DNA of 64,000 nucleotides from Anaerolineae bacterium (GCA_022824465.1 JAJDZV010000004.1:496001-560000); one strand, 5' to 3'. Positions 7,714 to 16,719 are shown, counted from the stretch's first letter. Numbers and translations are program-made. Notes: generated by a model from the letters alone, not told the origin.

Positions 7714-8877
7714 CTACCGGCTTATTTCAGAGATGAGATCGCCCAGTATGCTGATGCCCCGACGCAGGTCATCCAGCGGAAGGAAGCTAAAGGACAGCCG
7801 TAAGTGATGCAAGCCGTCATCAGCCGTCACAAAGAAACCTGTGCCCGGCGCGAAGTAAACCTTGCATTCGCGGGCTTTTTCGGCAAGGTCATCGACGCGA
7901 ACCGAGCGGGGCAGCTTTAGCCAGATGAAATAGCCGCCTTGGGGTTGGGTATACGCGACCGAGGCTGGCATGGCGGTTTTCAGGGCGCGCAGCGCGGCGT
8001 CCCGGCGTTGGCGATACTGGTCGCGCAGCCAAAGGACGTGCGCTTCCCAGGCGCCGCTGCGACAATACTGCGCCACGATCGCGGCAGTAAAGGGATTGGC
8101 GCCGCCGCCCATTTTGAGCACGCCGCTGCCGACAAAGCGGGCGATTTTGTCGCTTGAAGCAACCAGCCAGCCGATCCGCAGTCCGGGCGCCAAGGTCTTG
8201 GAAAAGGAGCCGATGCGCAAGACGTTATCGCCGACAGTCAGGGCGTAGAAACTTGGCGGCAGCGCGGCATCAAAGCGGATGTCGCTGTAGACGTCGTCTT
8301 CGACGATGACGAAGCCGTATTGCTGGCTCAACTCGACAACCGCCCGTCGGCGTTCGAGGGGCATGGTGACGCCAGACGGATTTTGGAAGTTGGGCACGAC
8401 GTAATAGAGCTTGGGCTTCCGTCCTTCTTCCGCTAGATGGCGGAGCGCGGCTTCAAGTTCGGCGATCACGATGCCGCCTTCGTCTATCGGCACGGCGCGC
8501 AGCTCCAGCCGATGGTCGCGGAAGATATGGAGCGCGTCACGATAAGAGGGCGCATCAACCAGCGCGACATCGCCGGCCCGCGTCAATTGATCGCAGATCA
8601 TGTCGACGCCCCAGGTCGAGCCGCCGATGATCATGAGATTCTCAGGTCCGAGGTCGAGGCTTTCCTGGCGTCTCAGGCGCTCGACGAGGAAATCGATCAG
8701 CTCGGGATTGCCTTGCTCGTCGCCGTAGTTGAACAGGCGCGTCAAGCCGGGTTTGCGCCAGATATCGTCGATGGTCTGGCGTATGCCATTGTGGGGCAGC
8801 AAGTCGTAAGCCGGGTGCCCCGCAAAGAGCGGGATGCTGCCGGCGACGACGCCCTGCGGCACGCTTTCGAGGATCAT
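7714..8877 (-). CDS. PLP-dependent class I aminotransferase (aminoadipate/MocR-like type without HTH)
   Basis: The PLP lysine is in 'GSFSKTLAPGLRIGW'. Other fold-type I landmarks are 'VPNFQNPSGVTMPL', 'VIVEDDVYSDIRF' and the carboxylate-binding Arg in 'HLRLSFSF'. The length (387) matches the 2-aminoadipate transaminase and aromatic or branched-chain aminotransferase branch that is also found fused to GntR in MocR proteins. It moves an amino group between an amino acid and a keto acid in the cytoplasm. The ATG directly follows the TAA of the M20 gene with no spacer and no clear ribosome site, implying translational coupling. Confidence 0.88.
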   Translation of the reverse strand: MILESVPQGVVAGSIPLFAGHPAYDLLPHNGIRQTIDDIWRKPGLTRLFNYGDEQGNPELIDFLVERLRRQESLDLGPENLMIIGGSTWGVDMICDQLTRAGDVALVDAPSYRDALHIFRDHRLELRAVPIDEGGIVIAELEAALRHLAEEGRKPKLYYVVPNFQNPSGVTMPLERRRAVVELSQQYGFVIVEDDVYSDIRFDAALPPSFYALTVGDNVLRIGSFSKTLAPGLRIGWLVASSDKIARFVGSGVLKMGGGANPFTAAIVAQYCRSGAWEAHVLWLRDQYRQRRDAALRALKTAMPASVAYTQPQGGYFIWLKLPRSVRVDDLAEKARECKVYFAPGTGFFVTADDGLHHLRLSFSFLPLDDLRRGISILGDLISEISR

Positions 8878-10296
8878 TTATTGTGGCTTGGCGTCAGGGG
8901 GCAGGGGCGACACGTACTCGCGACCAGCTCGCGCCCGTTCAAAGTCAGCGCTGGCAGCCGCCAGCCGGTCTGGCGTCGTCAAGAGTTCGAGGCCAGCAAG
9001 CGCCATTGCTTTGGACGCGAAGATCATGCCTTTGGCGCCGATGCCCGATCCGGAAGAGGCGACAGTCTGCCAACTGTGCCCGGGCGTTCCCAGGGGCCAG
9101 CAAGCGGTTGAGATTTGACCGGTCGGTGTTATCCAACTGACATCGGCGACTTCGGTTGATCCGCCCATGAGCGGGGGCGCGGGCGCGTGCGGATAGACGC
9201 CTTGCCAGAGCGGATCGTCAATGGCTGCCGCTCCCAGCTCGGCGCTCGTGGAAAGCCGCATCCAATCGTAGCCGCGCCGCACCGAGCCTTCAGGGAAAGT
9301 CGCTTGCAGCTCGCGGGCGAATTGACGTTCCCGCTCGGTGAAGCGCAGGTCGTCCACCTCTGCCATTTTTTCATAGAGCAAGTCTGCCAATGTGTTGTTT
9401 GGCAGCAAGTCGTAGCAGCCGGTTATGAACTCGATCTCATGGCGCGTGCCGCTCATCAGCGCTGCGCCTCTGGCGATGTCCTGCATCCACTGGTAGATCT
9501 CGTCGACTTGTTCGCGTTTGGGCGCGCGCACGAAGTACCAGACCTGGGCGAAGGCTGGCACCACATTTGGCGCCTGGCCGCCGCTGGTCACGACGCTGTG
9601 GATGCGCGATTCCGGGGGGACATGTTCACGCATGTAATTCACGCCGGCATCCATGAGCATGACGCCATCGAGCGCGCTGCGGCCCAGCCAGGGCGAGCCG
9701 CCGGCATGGGCGGACAGACCATGAAAGCTGACTTTGAACGAGTTCATAGCCAGCGACGAGCCGTTCCAGGCGATATTTGCAGCGCCCGGGTGCCAACTGA
9801 TGGCGGCGTCGAGATCGTCGAAGACGCCGTCGCGCGCCATAAAGGTCTTGCCGACCAGGGTCTCCTCGGCCGGGCAGCCATAGAAGCGAATCGTTCCCGG
9901 GATGCCGGAGCGCTGCATCGCTGATTTCAGCGCCATCGCCGAGCCCATGCAGGCTGTGCCAAAGAGATTATGACCGCAGCCATGCCCAGGTCCGCCTGAC
10001 TCGATTGGGGAGCGCGCGCTTGATAGCGCTTGCGACAGGCCGGGCAAGGCATCATATTCGCCCAGGAAGCCGATGATCGGCGCCCCGGCGCCCCATTCGG
10101 CGATGAAAGCGGTGGGCATCCCGCCGGCGCCCCAGCGAATCGCGAAGCCGTCGGCTTCAAGCCGGTCCGCCAGCAGCCCCGAGGCGAATTGCTCTTCCAG
10201 CGCCACCTGCGGATGATCCCAAATCTCTTTGGCGATATAGCTCAGTTCTTCGTCATGCTGGCGAAGATACTCCAGGACTATGGCCTTGGCGTCCAT
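8878..10296 (-). CDS. M20 family amidohydrolase, AbgB-like
   Basis: Zinc-site motifs of M20 amidohydrolases are present: 'GPGHGCGHNLFGTACMG' (metal ligands) and 'GLSAHAGGSPWLGRSAL' in the dimerisation domain. 'CPAEETLVGKT' holds the catalytic Glu pair. The 472-residue size and the AbgB-type middle section fit p-aminobenzoyl-glutamate hydrolase subunit B relatives rather than IAA-amino-acid hydrolases. It would release an amino acid from an N-acyl or amide conjugate. GAGGAG lies before the ATG at 10296, so the longer open frame upstream is not coding. It heads the operon with the aminotransferase and dioxygenase. Confidence 0.88.
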   Translation of the reverse strand: MDAKAIVLEYLRQHDEELSYIAKEIWDHPQVALEEQFASGLLADRLEADGFAIRWGAGGMPTAFIAEWGAGAPIIGFLGEYDALPGLSQALSSARSPIESGGPGHGCGHNLFGTACMGSAMALKSAMQRSGIPGTIRFYGCPAEETLVGKTFMARDGVFDDLDAAISWHPGAANIAWNGSSLAMNSFKVSFHGLSAHAGGSPWLGRSALDGVMLMDAGVNYMREHVPPESRIHSVVTSGGQAPNVVPAFAQVWYFVRAPKREQVDEIYQWMQDIARGAALMSGTRHEIEFITGCYDLLPNNTLADLLYEKMAEVDDLRFTERERQFARELQATFPEGSVRRGYDWMRLSTSAELGAAAIDDPLWQGVYPHAPAPPLMGGSTEVADVSWITPTGQISTACWPLGTPGHSWQTVASSGSGIGAKGMIFASKAMALAGLELLTTPDRLAAASADFERARAGREYVSPLPPDAKPQ

Positions 10297-10430
10297 CGGC
10301 TCTCCTCGTTGTGAGACACGCGTCGCGGCTAACAGCTTAGCGCATTCGCGTGGAATTGTGTAGGCAGCGGCAGACGGGAATCGCGCGCGCCTTTGACACG
10401 CTTGCCGGAGGGCGTCAGTAACCGCTGCTG

Positions 10431-10464
10431 AAAAAAGGCAACGCCCCATTGATGGCGGGGCGTT
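10431..10464 (-). terminator. Rho-independent terminator or attenuator
   Basis: On the minus strand AACGCCCC (10464-10457) pairs with GGGGCGTT (10447-10440) around a 9-base loop, and GCC followed by six T completes the signal. It can end transcription from the reductase operon ending at 10610. It also lies between the promoter at 10512-10541 and the M20 gene, so it could act as an attenuator or end a small RNA. Confidence 0.75.
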
Positions 10465-10511
10465 GGAGGATTGAATAGATTTGCTTGCAATAGAATTAGT
10501 TTGCTTACACC

Positions 10512-10541
10512 AATATAACACTGGATGAACGTATACGTCAA
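10512..10541 (-). promoter_or_regulatory. Strong sigma70-type promoter reading towards the M20 operon
   Basis: On the minus strand TTGACG (10541-10536) and TATATT (10517-10512) stand 18 bases apart. The predicted start near 10505 lies only about 40 bases before the hairpin at 10464-10431. This is the best promoter match in the 313-base gap before the M20 gene; the rest of the gap shows nothing else. Confidence 0.6.
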
Positions 10542-10609
10542 CCACTACAAACCAGATTCAAGCGGAAGCGCCGTAGAATGACCAAGATGCCCGCGTCAGT
10601 TGCGGTCGC

Positions 10610-12037
10610 CTATTTCGCCGCGGGCAGGAGCTCCGTCGCTTTCTCCAGCGCATCCAGCATGTCCTCGATGGTGGTGAACTTGACGCGGCTGCGGCCGATC
10701 GCGGCGCCACGCTGACGTTCGATCTCGTCCAAGACCTGCCAGTCGTCAAAGGTGATGTAGGCCGGCTTGCGCGTCTCAAGCATGTCGATGATCGTGTGGT
10801 CGCGCGTGTCGGCCGGTTGCAGCGCCTGCCCGTCGGCCAAATCCGCCAGGAAGCATTCGCTCGACTCAATCGCGTCGGGTTTGTTCGTGCCGATGATGCC
10901 GGTTGGTCCCCGCTTGATCCAGCCGACTACGTAGTTTCCATTGAGGCGCCGTCGGCCTTCGTGGCGCGTCAATACGCGTCCGCAGTCATTCGGTATCGTG
11001 CCCCAGCGATCGTAGAAGGGCACATCGGGCAGGGGCACGCCGCGGTATCCGACCGAGCGGAAGACCATATCAACGGGCAAGGTTTCGAATACATCGGTCG
11101 CGCGTGGGCGCAAGTTGTCGCGATCATCCAGGAACAACTCATTCTTGACCAATTTGATCGCTTCCACGCGGTCGGCGCCGATGATCTCGGCAGGCGACAC
11201 GAGAAAGCGCATGACGATACGTCGCGATTTTCCGGTCGCCCCGCGATCGACATAGGCCTGCAGGATCTTGACATTGCGAATGGCGCTGCGGTCGCGCGCT
11301 TTCTTCAGATGCGTCGCGCTGAGCTCGTCCAGTGAGGCGTCTTCACAGTCGACGATGATGTCGGTATCAGCCATTTCGCCGAGCTCTTTGATTTCGGGAT
11401 TGCTGAAGGCGGCCTGCGCTGGACCGCGCCTTCCCAAAACGTAGATCTCCTCGACATCGCTCTGTTGGAGCGCAGCCAAGGCGTAGTCGGCGATATCGGT
11501 CTGATAGAGCTCCTCGGGCGTCCGCCCCAGGATGCGCGCCACATCCATCGCCACATTGCCGACGCCGATGACAGCCACTCGCTTGATGCCGCGCAGATCA
11601 AAGTCGCAATCGTGATAATCCGGATGGCCGTTGTACCAGCCGACAAATTCGGTCGCGGCATAGCTGTTGGGCAGGTCCTCGCCCGGTATGCCCAGCTTGC
11701 GATCGGTTTGGGCGCCGGTCGCGTAGATGATGCCGTGATAATGCCGGCTGAGGTCCTGACGCGACAAGTCTTGACCGAATTCGACATTGCCAAAGAAGTT
11801 GAAACGCTCGCGGGTGGCGATGCGGCTGTACAGCTTGGTTACGGACTTGATCTTTTCGTGATCAGGCGCAACCCCGCCGCGGACCAAGCCAAAGGGCGTT
11901 GGCAAGCGCTCGTACATATCGACATGGATCAGGGGCTCGGTCTGCTTCAGCAAGTGGTCGGCGGCATAGAAGCCCGAAGGCCCGGAGCCGATGATGGCCA
12001 CTCGAATCTTGGTAGTCTTGTCGTCCGCGCGGGTCAT
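10610..12037 (-). CDS. fprA: Ferredoxin/adrenodoxin-type NADP+ reductase
   Basis: This 475-residue flavoprotein carries an FAD fingerprint 'VAIIGSGPSGFYAADHLL' and the family run 'LPTPFGLVRGGVAPDHEKIK', diagnostic of the adrenodoxin reductase/FprA group. The NADP-binding site 'VAVIGVGNVAMDVARILGR' follows, with 'VLGRRGPAQAAFSNPE' after it. The end 'VVGWIKRGPTGIIGTNKPDA' is also conserved. It passes electrons between NADPH and ferredoxin. The C-terminal 80 or so residues extend past the core, as in mycobacterial FprA. Its ATG overlaps the TAA of the M24 peptidase gene by one base. Confidence 0.92.
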   Translation of the reverse strand: MTRADDKTTKIRVAIIGSGPSGFYAADHLLKQTEPLIHVDMYERLPTPFGLVRGGVAPDHEKIKSVTKLYSRIATRERFNFFGNVEFGQDLSRQDLSRHYHGIIYATGAQTDRKLGIPGEDLPNSYAATEFVGWYNGHPDYHDCDFDLRGIKRVAVIGVGNVAMDVARILGRTPEELYQTDIADYALAALQQSDVEEIYVLGRRGPAQAAFSNPEIKELGEMADTDIIVDCEDASLDELSATHLKKARDRSAIRNVKILQAYVDRGATGKSRRIVMRFLVSPAEIIGADRVEAIKLVKNELFLDDRDNLRPRATDVFETLPVDMVFRSVGYRGVPLPDVPFYDRWGTIPNDCGRVLTRHEGRRRLNGNYVVGWIKRGPTGIIGTNKPDAIESSECFLADLADGQALQPADTRDHTIIDMLETRKPAYITFDDWQVLDEIERQRGAAIGRSRVKFTTIEDMLDALEKATELLPAAK

Positions 12038-13281
12038 TATGCCTTCTCGTCGCTAGCCTTCAGAGGGATGACCAGGTCTTTGCGGAAGGGAGTCAGCGAC
12101 AGCAATTCGCCATTTTCAGTGACCAGAAAGGTGTCTTCCACCCGCAGGCCATAGCCGCGTTCAGGATAATACAAGCCCGGCTCGAAGGTCAAGACATTCC
12201 CGATCTGGCAGATGTCGTCGCGCCGATGGTGGATGATCGACGGTTCCTCGTGTATCTCTATGCCGACGCCATGGCCCAAGCCGTGGGCGTATCCCACCGA
12301 TGTCGCCGGATCGGTTCGCGTCGTGGGATGGCCCTTGCTTTCAAAGTGATCCATTACCGCCTCGTGCATCAGATGGGCCGGTTTCTTGACGGAGAAGCTC
12401 TCCAAGGCGATATCAAAGCCTTCCATAACGGTGTCGTAATCTTCCTGAACCTCCGGCGGCGCGTAACCGATACACCAGGTACGCGTCATGTCGTGGTGAT
12501 AGCCGCCGCCAAGCTCGCGCGGAAAGAGGTCGAATACAATCGCCTGTCCCATCCGCAGCGGGGTATCGGATTCGCCACGGCTATGGGGGAAGCCGGCATC
12601 GCGTCCTTGCGCGAAAATCATGCCGGTGTCTTCCAAGCCGCGCGCCACCAATTCCCGTCTGACGAGGCTTTTGATATCGCCGATGGTCGCGCGCCGGCCC
12701 GTCTCATCGAGCAAGAAGCCGCCTTGGGGCTGCAAACGCGAGATGGTCTCCCAAGCGAGCGCCATCGCTGCATTGGTCCCTTCCGCCACCGACTTGATTC
12801 GCGCGATTTCTTCCGCGTCCTTGGTCAGCATAGCCACTTCAAAGATCGTCGGCTTGTCTTCGGCGACAAACTCGAAACTCGGCAATTGGTTTGCCAGGGC
12901 GCGATACAAGGAAATCGTCTTGCCTATCGTCCAGACGCCGTATAAGCCAACGCGGCCGCCCGGCAATCCGAGATGTTCAAAGACGTCCATCCAATGCAGC
13001 GCGGTCGCCCGAATGACGTCGCCGTCGGTCTCCTTGAAACGGTCGTGATAGCCGAGTTCCACATCGGTCTTCACCGCCAGTCCGCTCTTTGCCGCTTCTT
13101 CGACTTCCATTCGACTGCAAACCAGCAAGGCTTGACGGTCGCGCAATTTGAAGATCGTGCCGTGCGTAATCTGCGCGCCGCGGCTCAGGTAATAGCGTGG
13201 CGGGTTGAATTCCTCGCCGCCATGCACGACTATCGCATCCAACTCGCGTTCCAGCATTAGTCGGTCGAGATCTGATTTCAT
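12037..13281 (-). CDS. M24 family aminopeptidase (Xaa-Pro dipeptidase-like)
   Basis: The N-terminal creatinase-like domain (to about residue 165) leads into a pita-bread catalytic domain. Metal ligands appear as Asp in 'IVFDLFPRELGGGYHHDMTR' (second Asp there too), His in 'GLGHGVGIEIHEEP', Glu in 'LTFEPGLYYP' and Glu in 'LRVEDTFLV'. That is the full D-D-H-E-E set, so it is probably active. Proline-specific cleavage is the usual activity, but specificity is not visible. GAGGA lies nine bases before the ATG at 13281; the in-frame TTG at 13290 would abut that site and is rejected. Confidence 0.88.
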   Translation of the reverse strand: MKSDLDRLMLERELDAIVVHGGEEFNPPRYYLSRGAQITHGTIFKLRDRQALLVCSRMEVEEAAKSGLAVKTDVELGYHDRFKETDGDVIRATALHWMDVFEHLGLPGGRVGLYGVWTIGKTISLYRALANQLPSFEFVAEDKPTIFEVAMLTKDAEEIARIKSVAEGTNAAMALAWETISRLQPQGGFLLDETGRRATIGDIKSLVRRELVARGLEDTGMIFAQGRDAGFPHSRGESDTPLRMGQAIVFDLFPRELGGGYHHDMTRTWCIGYAPPEVQEDYDTVMEGFDIALESFSVKKPAHLMHEAVMDHFESKGHPTTRTDPATSVGYAHGLGHGVGIEIHEEPSIIHHRRDDICQIGNVLTFEPGLYYPERGYGLRVEDTFLVTENGELLSLTPFRKDLVIPLKASDEKA

Positions 13282-13336
13282 AACGCTCAATCCTCTTATA
13301 GTCCAGTTGTCGAAGCGCGCCGATAGGCGGAATGAC

Positions 13337-14695
13337 TTAGCGTGCCGACTTCAGCGCGCGCAGCAGGTCAGCGTCTTGTTCGGGCAGGACCGTGCGCGGG
13401 TCGATCAAGACTCGCCCGTGGGCGACGCGCGCGATCACCGGCGGTTGGCTTTGGCGCAATTTCGCCATGAGAGCGTCGGGCGCTTGGTTTTCCAGGGCGA
13501 GCAGCATGGTCGGCAGCACCGCGCCGGGCAGGCTGCCGCCGCCGACCGCTGAATCGCCGGGCAATACCGCCCCGCCGACCGCCGCCGCCCAGGCATCGGC
13601 GCGCGCCTGGATATCGGCTGTGGTTTGGGCGATCATTCGCCAAACGGGAATGCGCTGGGTCGCTTGGCCCAGTCGATAGTGCATGAGAGTCGCCAGCAAG
13701 GCGGCATAGGTCAGCTTGTCGACGCGCAGCGCCCGCGCCAAGGGATGTCGTTTGAGTCGCTGAACGGCATCCGCCTTGCCGACGATGATGCCGGCTTGCG
13801 GCCCGCCCAAGAGCTTGTCACCGCTGAAACAAACCAGGTCCATGCCAGCGGCGACGCTATCCTGAACCAGCGGCTCGCGATCCAGGCCAAATTGCGCTGT
13901 ATCGATGAGCGCGCCGCTGCCGAGGTCATCCACCGCCAGCAGGTCATGTTCGTTGGCGAGACCGACCAGGTCGTCCAGCGATGGCTGCTCAACGAAACCG
14001 ATCTGCTTGAAATTCGACGCATGCACGCGCAATAGCATGGCGGTCCGCTGGTTGAGGGCGTTTCCGAAATCGGCCAGGCGCGTGCGATTGGTCGTCCCGA
14101 CTTCGACCAGCCGCGCGCCGCTTTCCCGCATAATTGCCGGTATGCGGAAGCCGCCGCCAATCTCCACCAACTGTCCGCGGGAGATTATGACGTCGCCGCC
14201 CTTGGCCAGCGCACTAAGGATCAATATAAGCGCGGAGGCGTTGTTGTTGACGACCACGGCAGCTTCGGCGCCGGTGAGCTCGCGCAGAAGTTGACCGGCA
14301 TGCGTCAGACGGCTGCCGCGTTTGCCGCTGTCGAGATCGAATTCCAGATTGTTGTAGGCGCGCGCCGCGGCTGACATCGCCGCCTGCGCATCGGCTGACA
14401 GAACCGCTCGGCCGAGGTTGGTGTGAATAATGACGCCGGTCGCGTTGATGACCGGAACCAGGCTGGGTTGCAGCTGCGCGCGCAGGCAGCGCCCGACTTG
14501 AGCAGCCAACGCCTCGGCCGCGGGATCAATGGAGCTCGATTGCAGAATCGCTTGACGCGCCCGGGCGATGGTCTCGCGGGCGGCAGCCACAACCAGGTCG
14601 CGTGGGAAAGTCTCGAAAAGAGGCTGGATGGAGTCTTGAGCAAGCAGGGCGTCAACGGAAGGCAAGCTACGCAGTTGCGCGTTTGAATCAGGCAT
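13337..14695 (-). CDS. selA: L-seryl-tRNA(Sec) selenium transferase
   Basis: SelA converts seryl-tRNA(Sec) to selenocysteinyl-tRNA(Sec) using selenophosphate and PLP. The PLP lysine is K294 in 'CFSGDKLLGGPQAG'. Other SelA landmarks are 'PSLVPVINATGVIIHTNLGR', 'YNNLEFDLDSGKRGSR' and 'VVVNNNASALILIL'. The length (452) is normal. It implies that this organism makes selenoproteins. selB, selC and selD are not in the window and I found no convincing in-frame UGA gene. The start overlaps the upstream membrane-protein gene by eight bases. Confidence 0.93.
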   Translation of the reverse strand: MPDSNAQLRSLPSVDALLAQDSIQPLFETFPRDLVVAAARETIARARQAILQSSSIDPAAEALAAQVGRCLRAQLQPSLVPVINATGVIIHTNLGRAVLSADAQAAMSAAARAYNNLEFDLDSGKRGSRLTHAGQLLRELTGAEAAVVVNNNASALILILSALAKGGDVIISRGQLVEIGGGFRIPAIMRESGARLVEVGTTNRTRLADFGNALNQRTAMLLRVHASNFKQIGFVEQPSLDDLVGLANEHDLLAVDDLGSGALIDTAQFGLDREPLVQDSVAAGMDLVCFSGDKLLGGPQAGIIVGKADAVQRLKRHPLARALRVDKLTYAALLATLMHYRLGQATQRIPVWRMIAQTTADIQARADAWAAAVGGAVLPGDSAVGGGSLPGAVLPTMLLALENQAPDALMAKLRQSQPPVIARVAHGRVLIDPRTVLPEQDADLLRALKSAR

Positions 14696-15134
14696 GAGCC
14701 AACTCGCGATTGCGCAAGAAGACCTCCACGACGAAAAAAAGCAACATGAGTATCAGCAGGACAGGAAGCGAGAGATAGCGCGGAATCATCAGCCACGCGG
14801 AAGTGACGATGATTATGCCGATCCAAACGCTCCGCCGCACGACGACGCCCGACAGTGGCGCGCCCCTGTGAGCCGGCGCCAGTCGCTGGCTGACCCAATG
14901 GACAGCGGGTATCGCCGTTCCCGTCACGGCGATCTGCAGCAGGATGAAAAACAGCCAGATTTCCCCGCCGATTCGGGGCTTGGTGGTTATCACCAGGTAG
15001 GCCAGGCCGCCCCAGCCCCCGACAGCCATAATCAGCGATGCCAACAAAACGCCGCGTTTCTCGCCGGTTGGGTTCTCGCCGGGCCTGCGGGGCAATTCCA
15101 GTCTGTGCCCGGGGTCAGAACGATTGGCAATCAT
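14688..15134 (-). CDS. Small membrane protein coupled to selA, unknown function
   Basis: A 148-residue protein with a polar N-terminus of about 30 residues and four likely membrane helices: 'GVLLASLIMAVGGWGGLAYL', 'IWLFFILLQIAVTGTAIPAV', 'VWIGIIIVTSAWLMI' and 'LPVLLILMLLFFVVEVFL'. I do not recognise a family. GAGG lies eight bases before the ATG at 15134, better than the GTG at 15143. Its end overlaps the selA start by eight bases, so both are in one transcript. A link to selenium use is not shown; the pairing may be only positional. Confidence 0.7.
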   Translation of the reverse strand: MIANRSDPGHRLELPRRPGENPTGEKRGVLLASLIMAVGGWGGLAYLVITTKPRIGGEIWLFFILLQIAVTGTAIPAVHWVSQRLAPAHRGAPLSGVVVRRSVWIGIIIVTSAWLMIPRYLSLPVLLILMLLFFVVEVFLRNRELAHA

Positions 15135-15233
15135 GCAATTCACCTCGTCAGGCGCATGGTACTAGGGTAGCGGCGATTCAGCCTTGCTCAATAGCGATCG
15201 AATGGCAGTCGGCGGGGCGCGGCCTCCGGCGCC

Positions 15234-16526
15234 TCAGTTTAATCGCCGCAGCAGCGCCTGTGTATCGCTGGAGGGCGTGACGCCCAAGCTCCGTTTCAAC
15301 AGCCGCTCCAATACGGAATAGTGCTCCCGGGCGTCGGCATCGCGCCCCAGGTTGATATACATTTGCATCGCGCCGCGATGAATGTCTTCTCGCTGCGGCA
15401 ATTCTCTGAGCGCGCGCATGAAGAATCCCAGCGCCGCGTCCCAAGCTTGCTGGTCAACGTACGACCGCGCCATGCCATTGAGCGCTTCGCCATACATCGC
15501 CTGTAGCTGCTTGCGCCGCCGCACCACCCACGGCAATTTCAGCGGATACAAAAAGGGCGCTTTGTACATGTCGATCGCCTGACGGTAGAGCGTTTGCCGC
15601 TCGCGCAGATCGGAGGAAAGCAGCGCTCCTTCCATGGTCTGTTCAAAGTCAGCCACGTCGTAATGGCGAGCAATCTTGCCGCTCGGCACGTAGAATCCGG
15701 TCGAGTAGTTGGTCAGCTCATAGCTCTCTTCATCATCAACGTGCATGGATATGCGCTCGGTAATCTTGCGCTTGGTGACATGAAAGACGTTGGTCGCATC
15801 TCTGATCGACAGCTTGGGCCAGAAGATTTCGAAAACTTGGTCGCGCGTGACCAGGGGATTGTCCATGAAATAGAAGAACAGGTTGCGCGGCAAAGCGCCG
15901 TCCCAAGTCTTAATCTCTTTGCCATTGGATACAGCGTGCCCCCGCCCGAAGGCAAAGACCTCCAGCTGCGGTTTCACGGCGCCGTTTTTCGTGAACACTA
16001 GATTGTTGCTGCGGCGCCCAGCACCCATCACGACCGCTTCATCCCGATGGACCCATTTCATCCAGGGGTCAAAGGTCAACAGGCGCGAATTAACCACGAG
16101 TTGAGAGCCTTCGCTAAGGTTTTCAACAAGCGCGGAAATGACTTGCCGAAACTGGTTGTCCTGTTTGACGCGGTCGAGTTCATCAAGGAATAGCGTCACG
16201 CGACCGTCGCTGACGCCAGCCAGGTCGGCCGCCAGCGCCGCTCCGAAATCGGCCGTTTCGCCAGCCTGCAAGGCGCTTGCCAAGCCTTCGCCGAAGCCCG
16301 CCTCAATCAAGCGGATCTCATCAAGCAGACCGGCTAGCCAGCCAGACACGCTGACGCCGTCTTGCGGAATGCGGTAATAGAGCATTCTTGGTGACGAGCC
16401 GCTGAGGAAATAGCTAAGAAAGACATTTCGATAATTCACCCATGGGTAGAGCAGCACGACTTTTTTGCCGGCGGATTTCTGCATAAACGCATCACTGGAG
16501 ATATTCGCAACGTTCTGCGATAACAT
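15234..16526 (-). CDS. BTAD/SARP-like regulator with a P-loop-less ATPase-like N-terminus
   Basis: Residues about 1-210 resemble the ATPase part of STAND regulators: a Walker-B-like 'VTLFLDELDRVKQ' and a sensor-like 'LVVNSRLLTFDPW'. A GxxxxGK[ST] loop is not seen; 'SAGKKVVLLYPWVNYR' stands where it should be. A winged-helix segment follows (about 225-310, 'WDGALPRNLFFYFMD' to 'NVFHVTKRKITERI'). A bacterial transcriptional activation TPR domain of about 130 residues ends the protein ('YRQAIDMYKAPFLY', 'ALGFFMRALRELPQREDIHR'). AAAGG precedes the ATG at 16526; an ATG at 16604 in frame lacks such a site. It probably regulates transcription in response to an unknown signal. Confidence 0.72.
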   Translation of the reverse strand: MLSQNVANISSDAFMQKSAGKKVVLLYPWVNYRNVFLSYFLSGSSPRMLYYRIPQDGVSVSGWLAGLLDEIRLIEAGFGEGLASALQAGETADFGAALAADLAGVSDGRVTLFLDELDRVKQDNQFRQVISALVENLSEGSQLVVNSRLLTFDPWMKWVHRDEAVVMGAGRRSNNLVFTKNGAVKPQLEVFAFGRGHAVSNGKEIKTWDGALPRNLFFYFMDNPLVTRDQVFEIFWPKLSIRDATNVFHVTKRKITERISMHVDDEESYELTNYSTGFYVPSGKIARHYDVADFEQTMEGALLSSDLRERQTLYRQAIDMYKAPFLYPLKLPWVVRRRKQLQAMYGEALNGMARSYVDQQAWDAALGFFMRALRELPQREDIHRGAMQMYINLGRDADAREHYSVLERLLKRSLGVTPSSDTQALLRRLN

Positions 16527-16719
16527 ATTTGACCTTTCGACAGCTTTCAGGCGGCGTCGAGCCGACTGTCGACGCTGACCTTCAACTGAAGCGTCAGCCG
16601 TCATTATGATATTCTATAACGAATGGCTTAGTCAATATCGCCAATTGACTAGGAATTGCAATGACTCTTTCGGCGGCAGAACCCCGGCCGCAAGTTCAAG
16701 CCAGGGGATTCCTCGCTCC

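Noticed and set aside
8437..9111. Plus-strand 224-codon open frame
   Set aside because: Antisense to the aminotransferase and M20 genes, both of which have full family motifs.
13337..14695. Possible selB or selC near selA
   Set aside because: No elongation-factor G-domain and no 90-plus-base tRNA with UCA anticodon could be found within the window.
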